Translations under genes and position numbers: made by a program
NCBI RefSeq assembly: GCF_001645125.1
Contig: NZ_LXKA01000076.1
Coordinates: 99,469 to 163,468, forward strand
Source of the DNA: Paraburkholderia ginsengiterrae
Lineage (GTDB): Bacteria; Pseudomonadota; Gammaproteobacteria; Burkholderiales; Burkholderiaceae
Direction: 5' to 3'
DNA length: 64,000 bases
Shown: positions 57,559 through 64,000 of the stretch, in pieces
Numbering within the stretch: position 1 is the first letter of the stretch
Layout of the letters: the number at the start of each line of letters is the position of its first letter
Notes under the pieces: model-generated
The model's database searches: none
Told to the model about the DNA's origin: nothing
The model's input: the letters and a program-made list of their open reading frames with translations, nothing else

Positions 57559-58335
57559 ATGAACACCAACTCACCTAACGCCGCCAATCCGCTCGCGCAT
57601 CTGTTCGACAACAACGACGCATGGGTGGCCCGCAAGCTCGCAGAAGATCCCGAGTACTTCTCGCGCCTCGCTCATCAGCAGACGCCCGAATATCTGTGGA
57701 TCGGCTGCTCCGATTCGCGTGTGCCGGCCAACCAGATCATCGGCCTGCCGCCTGGCGAAGTGTTCGTACACAGAAACATCGCCAACGTCGTGGTGCACAC
57801 CGATCTGAACTGCCTCTCGGTGATCCAGTTCGCCGTCGATCTGCTGAAGGTCAAGCACATCATGGTGGTCGGCCACTACGGCTGCTCGGGCGTCGCGGCG
57901 GCGCTGCACGGCCGCCGCGTGGGCCTCGCGGACAACTGGCTGCATCACGTACAGGACGTGCGCACCAAGCACGCGGCGCTGATCGAGGAATGGCCGATCG
58001 GCGAAGCGCGTCACCGGCGTCTGGTCGAACTGAACACGATCGAACAGGTGATGAACGTGTGCCGCACCACCATCGTCAACGATGCGTGGGCACGCGGCCA
58101 GGAATTGACCGTGCACGGCTGGGTCTATGGCGTGCACGACGGCAAGGTGCGCAGCCTCGGCATGACCATCGGCAATGCCGACGTGCTGGAGGCAACGTAT
58201 AAGGCGTGCGTGGCGGCCGTCTCGGCCAGCCGCGCGCATCATGCGGACAACGACATGGTTGCAGCCGATGCGGCTCAGCTCGGCGACGTGCCGGCCATCG
58301 TCGAAGGTGTGATCAAGGAGCTAAAACATGAGTGA
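57559..58335 (+). CDS. can: beta-class carbonic anhydrase
   Basis: Interconverts CO2 and bicarbonate. 258 residues from the ATG at 57559. Zn ligands and partner: Cys50, Asp52 (WIGCSDSRVP), His106 and Cys109 (VVGHYGCSGV). It overlaps the thiolase start by eight bases and follows aceK by 44 bases, so one transcript is likely. It could supply bicarbonate to acyl-CoA carboxylases. Confidence 0.95.
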   Translation: MNTNSPNAANPLAHLFDNNDAWVARKLAEDPEYFSRLAHQQTPEYLWIGCSDSRVPANQIIGLPPGEVFVHRNIANVVVHTDLNCLSVIQFAVDLLKVKHIMVVGHYGCSGVAAALHGRRVGLADNWLHHVQDVRTKHAALIEEWPIGEARHRRLVELNTIEQVMNVCRTTIVNDAWARGQELTVHGWVYGVHDGKVRSLGMTIGNADVLEATYKACVAAVSASRAHHADNDMVAADAAQLGDVPAIVEGVIKELKHE

Positions 58336-59536
58336 GACAACCATGAACCCAACCCAGGCTGATCCGATTGTTATCGTGGGCGTGGCCCGCACGCCCATGG
58401 CGGCATTTCAGGGCGATTTCGCCACGCTGAGCGCACCGCAATTGGGCTCGGTTGCGATTGAAGCCGCCGTGCAGCGCGCAGGACTTAAGCCCGAACAGGT
58501 CGACGAAGTGGTGATGGGCTGCGTGCTGCCCGCCGGCCTTGGCCAGGCGCCCGCGCGCCAGGCCGCGCTCGGCGCCGGCTTGCCGCTCGCCACCGGCAGC
58601 ACCACGGTGAACAAGATGTGCGGCTCCGGCATGCGCGCGGCAATGTTCGCGCACGACATGCTCGCCGCGGGCTCGGTCGACGTGATCGTCGCGGGCGGCA
58701 TGGAGAGCATGACAAACGCCCCCTACCTGCTGCCCAAGGCACGCGGCGGCATGCGCATGGGCCACAGCCAGGTGATCGATCACATGTTCTACGACGGCCT
58801 CGAAGACGCCTATGAAAAAGGCCGTCTGATGGGCACCTTTGCCGAAGAATGCGCGGCATCGTTCGACTTCACGCGCGAGGCGCAGGACGCGTTCGCCGTG
58901 GAATCGCTCAGCCGGGCGAAGCGCGCCAACGAAGACGGCTCGTTCAGCTGGGAAATCGCGCCGGTGAAAGTGGCGGGCCGCAAGGGCGACGTCACCATCG
59001 ATCACGACGAGCAGCCGTTCAAGGCGAATCTCGACAAGATTCCCACGCTCAAGCCCGCCTTCAGCAAAACCGGCACGGTGACGGCGGCGAACTCGTCGTC
59101 GATTTCCGACGGTGCCGCGGCGCTGGTCATGATGCGCGAATCGACCGCAAAGCGTCTCGGCGTCGCGCCGATTGCGCGCGTGGTCGGCCACTCGACCTTC
59201 GCGCAGGAGCCGGCGAAGTTCACCACCGCGCCGGTCGGCGCGATTCGCAAGCTGTTCGAGAAGAACGGCTGGCGCGCCGACGAAGTCGATCTGTATGAGG
59301 TCAACGAAGCATTCGCCGTCGTGACGATGGCCGCCATGAAGGAACACCACCTGCCGCACGAGAAGGTCAACGTGAATGGCGGCGCTTGCGCGCTTGGCCA
59401 TCCGATCGGCGCATCGGGCGCGCGGATTCTCGGCACGCTGATCGGCGCGCTGAAGAATCGCGGCCTGAAACGCGGCGTTGCCACGCTTTGCATCGGCGGC
59501 GGCGAAGCAACGGCGATGGGCATCGAACTGGTTTAA
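58328..59536 (+). CDS. acetyl-CoA C-acyltransferase (thiolase)
   Basis: 402 residues. Active Cys98 in NKMCGSGM, His358 in CALGHPIGASG and Cys388 in LCIGGGEATAMG. Forms or cleaves 3-ketoacyl-CoA, either for beta-oxidation or acetoacetyl-CoA synthesis. Overlaps can by eight bases. Part of the acyl-CoA run with SDR and acyl-CoA dehydrogenase. Confidence 0.94.
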   Translation: MSETTMNPTQADPIVIVGVARTPMAAFQGDFATLSAPQLGSVAIEAAVQRAGLKPEQVDEVVMGCVLPAGLGQAPARQAALGAGLPLATGSTTVNKMCGSGMRAAMFAHDMLAAGSVDVIVAGGMESMTNAPYLLPKARGGMRMGHSQVIDHMFYDGLEDAYEKGRLMGTFAEECAASFDFTREAQDAFAVESLSRAKRANEDGSFSWEIAPVKVAGRKGDVTIDHDEQPFKANLDKIPTLKPAFSKTGTVTAANSSSISDGAAALVMMRESTAKRLGVAPIARVVGHSTFAQEPAKFTTAPVGAIRKLFEKNGWRADEVDLYEVNEAFAVVTMAAMKEHHLPHEKVNVNGGACALGHPIGASGARILGTLIGALKNRGLKRGVATLCIGGGEATAMGIELV

Positions 59537-59573
59537 CGCGTGGTACTTGCGCACTAAAGGCTTGAGGTATTCG

Positions 59574-60251
<678 letters not shown>

Positions 60252-60287
60252 GGATACCGATGAAAAAACGCATGAGGAGACTGAACC

Positions 60288-61418
60288 ATGGTGCTTGATG
60301 AGCATCACCTGATGGTCCGCGACGCGCTGCGCACCTTCGTGCGCGAAGCGGTCACACCGAACGCCGCGACGTGGGACCGCGAGCGCACTTTTCCGAAAGA
60401 CGTGCACCGGCAACTCGCCGAACTCGGCGCGTATGGGGTGCTGGTGCCCGAAGCGTATGGCGGCGCCGGCATGGATGCGGTGGCGCTCGCCCTGATCCTC
60501 GAAGAAATCGCCGCTGGTGACGGCGGCACGTCGACCGCCATCTCCGTCAACAACTGCCCGGTTTGCAGCATTCTGCTGACCTATGGCAACGACGCGCAAA
60601 AACGCGACTGGCTGACACCGCTCGCGCGCGGCGAGATGCTTGGCGCGTTTTGCCTGACGGAGCCGCAAGCGGGGTCCGACGCCTCCGCGCTCCGCACCAC
60701 CGCGACTCGCGACGGCGACGCGTACGTGTTGAACGGCGTCAAGCAGTTCATCACGAGCGGCAAGAACGGCAACGTTGCGATCGTGATGGCCGTGACCGAC
60801 AAGGCGGCCGGCAAGCGCGGCATTAGCGCGTTTATCGTGCCCACCGATACCCCAGGTTACGTGGTCGCGCGCGTTGAAGACAAGCTCGGACAGCATTCGT
60901 CGGATACGGCCCAAATTATTTTCGAAGACTGCCGCGTGCCGGCCGCGAACCGGATCGGCGCCGAAGGCGAAGGCTATCGGATCGCGCTGTCGGGGCTCGA
61001 AGGCGGGCGCATCGGGATCGCGGCGCAAAGCGTCGGCATGGCGCGCGCCGCGTTCGAGGCGGCGTTGAGTTATGCCAGGGAGCGCGAAAGTTTCGGCGAG
61101 CCGCTCTTTTCGCACCAGGCCGTGCAATTCCGCCTCGCCGACATGGCGACGCAGCTTGAGGCGGCACGCCAGCTGATCTGGCACGCGGCCTCGCTGAAAG
61201 ACGCCGGCCAGCCGTGCCTCACCGAAGCCGCCATGGCCAAGCTGTTCGCCTCCGAAGCGGCCGAGCGCATCTGCTCGGCCGCCTTACAGATTCATGGCGG
61301 CTATGGCTATCTCAGCGATTTCCCGGTCGAGCGGATTTACCGCGATGTGCGCGTGTGCCAGATCTACGAAGGCACCAGCGACATCCAGAAAATCCTGATC
61401 GCGCGCGGCCTCAACTGA
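60288..61418 (+). CDS. acyl-CoA dehydrogenase
   Basis: 376 residues, FAD enzyme that makes the 2,3-double bond. Family signature CLTEPQAGSDASAL, FAD-site ALQIHGGYGYLSDFPVERIYRD and the catalytic Glu in QIYEGTSDIQK. Chain-length specificity is not evident. The LiuR-type regulator upstream is consistent with a role in branched-chain or fatty-acid breakdown. Confidence 0.94.
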   Translation: MVLDEHHLMVRDALRTFVREAVTPNAATWDRERTFPKDVHRQLAELGAYGVLVPEAYGGAGMDAVALALILEEIAAGDGGTSTAISVNNCPVCSILLTYGNDAQKRDWLTPLARGEMLGAFCLTEPQAGSDASALRTTATRDGDAYVLNGVKQFITSGKNGNVAIVMAVTDKAAGKRGISAFIVPTDTPGYVVARVEDKLGQHSSDTAQIIFEDCRVPAANRIGAEGEGYRIALSGLEGGRIGIAAQSVGMARAAFEAALSYARERESFGEPLFSHQAVQFRLADMATQLEAARQLIWHAASLKDAGQPCLTEAAMAKLFASEAAERICSAALQIHGGYGYLSDFPVERIYRDVRVCQIYEGTSDIQKILIARGLN

Positions 61419-61425
61419 AAATCTG

Positions 61426-61875
61426 ATGAGCAAGCAATTGTTGTCAATGCAACGGCCCGTCGATTGCCCCTGCGGCGGCGCCGCGCCCGATCAGCGCAGT
61501 GGCGCCAAAGCGCCCCGCTTCACGCAGTGCTGCGGCCGCTATATCGACGGCGGCGAAGCGGCGCCACGAGCCCTGGAACTGATGCGCTCGCGTTACAGCG
61601 CGTATGTTGTGGGTGCAACGGACTATCTGCGCGCCACCTGGGCGCCGCACACCTGTCCCGCCGATCTCGACGCGAACCCCGACGCACCGGACGCGCCGCG
61701 TTGGCTCGGACTGCAGATCAAGGCGTTCGCCGAAACCGGCGCCGATCACGCGACGGTCGAATTCGTCGCACGTTACAAGGTAGGCGGCCGCGCGCACCGG
61801 CTGCACGAACTGAGCCGCTTCGTGCGCGGCGAAGACGGCCGCTGGCGCTATATCGACGGAGACGTCAGCGAATAG
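61426..61875 (+). CDS. YchJ family protein
   Basis: 149 residues with an N-terminal SEC-C-like Zn motif (CPCGGA ... CCGRYIDGG) and an NTF2-like YchJ domain (SRYSAYVVGATDYLRATW, YKVGGRAHRLHELSRFVR, GRWRYIDGD). Function unknown. It starts seven bases after the acyl-CoA dehydrogenase, so it ends that operon. Confidence 0.88.
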   Translation: MSKQLLSMQRPVDCPCGGAAPDQRSGAKAPRFTQCCGRYIDGGEAAPRALELMRSRYSAYVVGATDYLRATWAPHTCPADLDANPDAPDAPRWLGLQIKAFAETGADHATVEFVARYKVGGRAHRLHELSRFVRGEDGRWRYIDGDVSE

Positions 61876-61928
61876 CGCCCTTTCATACGCCTACATAAAG
61901 TCGCGGCGGCAATCCGTTGTGCTTACAT

Positions 61929-61955
61929 ATGGCCCTGATAGCAGGGCCATTTTTT
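61929..61955 (+). terminator. rho-independent terminator of the liuR-aceK-ychJ run
   Basis: ATGGCCCTG, loop ATAG, CAGGGCCAT, then TTTTT: a nine-bp perfect stem with a T-run, 54 bases after ychJ. Confidence 0.92.
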
Positions 61956-62441
61956 CGTGTTGGCTCGATGCCACACCGTCCACACTGCCCCTCATTGATT
62001 CTTCGCGGCCGCTACCGGAGAGCCCCGTATGACGCGGCTGCGGCCAGCCGATTCATATTTGGTCATTATTTGTCGGGTTCTCCTTGATTGCACAAAACAA
62101 AATTGTCGTGCCAGGATGAGGCCGTAGCTTCATGACGTCACATTGCGAGAGCAGGTCCATACCGGCTCCGCAAAATGCGCAGAAGCCTTGCCGGGCACCC
62201 GACAAAGTGGGGCCGGCAGCGGTTTCAGGCAGCAGGTGTGGCGCTCATCATCGGCGCGTGGGGTCGCGTCGGCCGTTTGGGTTCATCCCGTGCGATCTCG
62301 ATTAGCGTGCGTGCGCATAGCGCACACCGTACGCGAGTGTGTTTTTGTTTGTCGAAAACGTGGCCGAAAGGCAAATGTCAGCAACGATTTCGATGGGCGG
62401 GCACTCCGGTGTTCAGGACAGTTTTTTAAGCAGGTGCGTGA
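61956..62441. other. 486-base gap with one palindrome
   Basis: No gene is supported; ORFs here lack ribosome sites. A perfect palindrome GTGCGC-ATA-GCGCAC lies at 62311-62325, inside a longer imperfect one, about 120 bases upstream of the next gene, and may be a regulator site. Confidence 0.45.
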
Positions 62442-63731
62442 ATGGTGTTCAGCAAGGCTCTGATGAAGTGTGCGGTGATCTGTGCAGCGGCGACGTGCGC
62501 TGTCGCACCCGCGCACGCCGACCCGCTCGGCGACACCCAGGCCGGACCGCTGACTCGCGCACACGTGCCGCGTATTGCGCTCGACGACGACGTCTATCTT
62601 CCCGCCGCAGGGCTTAACGAACAGGTCATCCGCGTGCCGGTCGACGCTGCCGGCACGATCACGCTCGAAACGACGATTTACAAACCGGACGGCGCGGGTC
62701 CGTTTCCGATGATCGTGTTCAACCACGGCAAGATCCCTGGCGATCCGCATATGCAGGAACGCAGCGACCCGCTGCCGTTGGCGCGTGAATTCGTGCGCCG
62801 CGGCTACGTGGTCGTGGCGCCGAACCGTCAGGGTTTCGGCCATTCGGACGGCGAGTATCAGCAGGATGGTTGCGACGTCGAGAAGAACGGCATCGGCCAG
62901 GCAGGCGATGTCGCGGCGACGATCGACTACATGTCGAAGCAGCCTTACGTGGACGCCACGCATATCGTGGTGGCCGGCACCTCGCACGGCGGCCTCGCCA
63001 CGATGGCATACGGCGCGCAAGCCGCGGCGGGCGTGCGGGCGCTGATCAATTTCTCGGGTGGCTTGCGGCAGGACGCCTGCAGCGACTGGCAAGGCAACCT
63101 GATCCACGCGTTCGGCGCTTACGGCGAGAAGACCAAGGTGCCGTCGCTGTGGATGTACGGCGATAACGATTCCGTCTGGAACGCGAAGCTCGTGACGGGC
63201 ATGTACGCCGCTTATGGCGCGCACGGCGCGAGCGCGAAGATGGTGGATTTCGGCAGCTACAAGAACGATGCACACCGGCTGGTTGGCGACCGCGACGGCG
63301 TGCGGGTATGGTGGCCGGCTGTCGAGGCGTTCCTGGCGCAGGCTGGGATGCCGACGGGTGTGCAGTATCGGGTGTCTGATCCTTCCATGCCGAAGGCTAG
63401 CGGGTTTGCCGCGGTGGATGCGGTGGATGCCGTGCCTTTTGTCGATGAAGCCGGGCGTAATGGGTATCGGAATTTTTTGCATCAGTATCCTAGTCGGGCT
63501 TTTGCTGTGTCGGATTCGGGGGCCTGGTCGTGGGCTGAAGGTGGGGATGATCCGATGTCTGTGGCCGTTGCTAATTGTCAGAAGCAGAGTTCGGCGCCTT
63601 GCCGGTTGTATGCCGTGAATAATTCTGTTGTTTGGGGGGATGGGGGGTCTCAGACTGCTCAAGGTGATGGTCAGGGGGCTTCTTCTGCTGACGGCGTTGA
63701 GGGGCGGCGGGCTATTGCTAGTCGTGAGTGA
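62442..63731 (+). CDS. secreted alpha/beta hydrolase (dienelactone-hydrolase-like)
   Basis: 429 residues with a signal peptide (KALMKCAVICAAATCAVAPAHA). The core is an alpha/beta hydrolase: FNHGKIPGDP, NRQGFGHSDGEY, nucleophile elbow GTSHGG, Asp in MYGDNDSVWN, His in KNDAHRLVGD. The region after about residue 300 has no recognisable domain and is Ser/Gly-rich at the end. Codons from about 63330 switch from C- to T/G-ending. Substrate unknown; periplasmic or secreted. Confidence 0.8.
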   Translation: MVFSKALMKCAVICAAATCAVAPAHADPLGDTQAGPLTRAHVPRIALDDDVYLPAAGLNEQVIRVPVDAAGTITLETTIYKPDGAGPFPMIVFNHGKIPGDPHMQERSDPLPLAREFVRRGYVVVAPNRQGFGHSDGEYQQDGCDVEKNGIGQAGDVAATIDYMSKQPYVDATHIVVAGTSHGGLATMAYGAQAAAGVRALINFSGGLRQDACSDWQGNLIHAFGAYGEKTKVPSLWMYGDNDSVWNAKLVTGMYAAYGAHGASAKMVDFGSYKNDAHRLVGDRDGVRVWWPAVEAFLAQAGMPTGVQYRVSDPSMPKASGFAAVDAVDAVPFVDEAGRNGYRNFLHQYPSRAFAVSDSGAWSWAEGGDDPMSVAVANCQKQSSAPCRLYAVNNSVVWGDGGSQTAQGDGQGASSADGVEGRRAIASRE

Positions 63732-63813
63732 TCTTTAGGTTTTTTTGTCTGCGCGACGCTTTTGGTTGTGCTCTTTCGGCGTTGGCCTTTCCTTGTATTC
63801 ACGGTGGTCTATT

Positions 63814-63852
63814 TGCCTTTCCCCTGTGCGGGGCGGCCCCTACTCTCTTTGC
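63814..63852. repeat. C-rich hairpin motif resembling a Paraburkholderia intergenic repeat
   Basis: CCCCTGTGCGGGG followed by CGGCCCC-TACTCTCTTTGC. I recall a frequent intergenic element of this genus, with CCCCTGTGCGGGGCGGCAC and CTACTTTCTTTGC; the copy here is diverged. The tail 63732-64000 has no gene and is T/C-rich. Confidence 0.45.
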
Positions 63853-64000
63853 ATCCCTCTACACAAGTTGCCGTCGTACCACCCTGGCCCGGTCTCTTGA
63901 TCACTTCGCACTCCTCCTACTCGTCGCGCTGTGCTGACTCTGCTGTTCGCCGCGTGCTTCCCTCGCACTGCTCTACGACCAGTACCATCGTCACGATGAC

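Noticed and set aside
63728-63937. A 69-codon ORF at the right end
   Set aside because: Starts inside the stop region of the previous gene, no ribosome site, lies in non-coding T/C-rich sequence and crosses the repeat motif.

Overview
The window reads as housekeeping chromosome from a betaproteobacterium of the Burkholderia/Paraburkholderia group. The clues are high GC with C/G-ending codons, lineage-typical families (PhaM, DUF3567, DUF1840, DUF2917), a methionine synthase encoded as two adjacent genes, and near the right edge a C-rich motif that I recall as repeated in Paraburkholderia genomes. It holds about 57 supported protein genes. I see no rRNA, tRNA, CRISPR array, insertion sequence, prophage or integrase.

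Region by region. 0-2.5 kb: C4-dicarboxylate uptake (dctA, then the start of the sensor kinase dctB cut by the window edge), with a sigma-54 promoter and upstream repeats. 2.5-11.4 kb: a phosphate-flavoured block made of an ABC importer, a glycerophosphodiester phosphodiesterase, a divergent DeoR/GlpR-type regulator with GlpR-like half-sites between them, a Na/Pi cotransporter with a PhoU tail, and a HAD phosphatase. 11.4-14.2 kb: tauABC-like sulfonate importer. 14.4-15.1 kb: two small unknown membrane proteins, one of 44 residues. 15.1-21 kb: lipoate synthesis (lipB-lipA), a DUF2917/LysR pair, ybeD, a D-amino-acid-type aminotransferase and dacC. 21.2-27.2 kb: a leftward series of hydrolase, 2Fe-2S ferredoxin, VanZ protein and a four-gene Mce/MlaFED-type lipid transporter.

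27.3-32.3 kb: birA-coaX, a small membrane protein, rfaE2, a diiron ferritin-like protein and phaM. 32.3-39.5 kb: enoyl-CoA hydratase, a LivK-type binding protein, an FAH-family hydrolase facing an IclR regulator with a palindrome between them, a DUF3108 protein, an enol-lactonase-like hydrolase and DUF3567. 39.8-43.7 kb: split metH. 44-51.8 kb: a small Lys-rich secreted protein, DUF1840, argS, a SPOR protein, dsbA, an SDR, a BtuF-like protein and a dipeptide-type binding protein. 51.8-55 kb: a clostripain-type (C11) lipoprotein protease with visibly lower GC, and a metallo-beta-lactamase-fold hydrolase. 55.2-61.9 kb: a LiuR-type MerR regulator followed by aceK, carbonic anhydrase, thiolase, SDR, acyl-CoA dehydrogenase and ychJ, a run that links acyl-CoA breakdown with glyoxylate-shunt control. 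62.4-64 kb: a secreted alpha/beta hydrolase whose last 400 bases change codon style abruptly, then a gene-free T/C-rich end.

Nothing here is a clear new multi-gene system. The best leads are the organophosphate module with its palindrome, the dctA leader, the diverged C11 lipoprotein, the 44-residue membrane gene and the composition switch at the right end.
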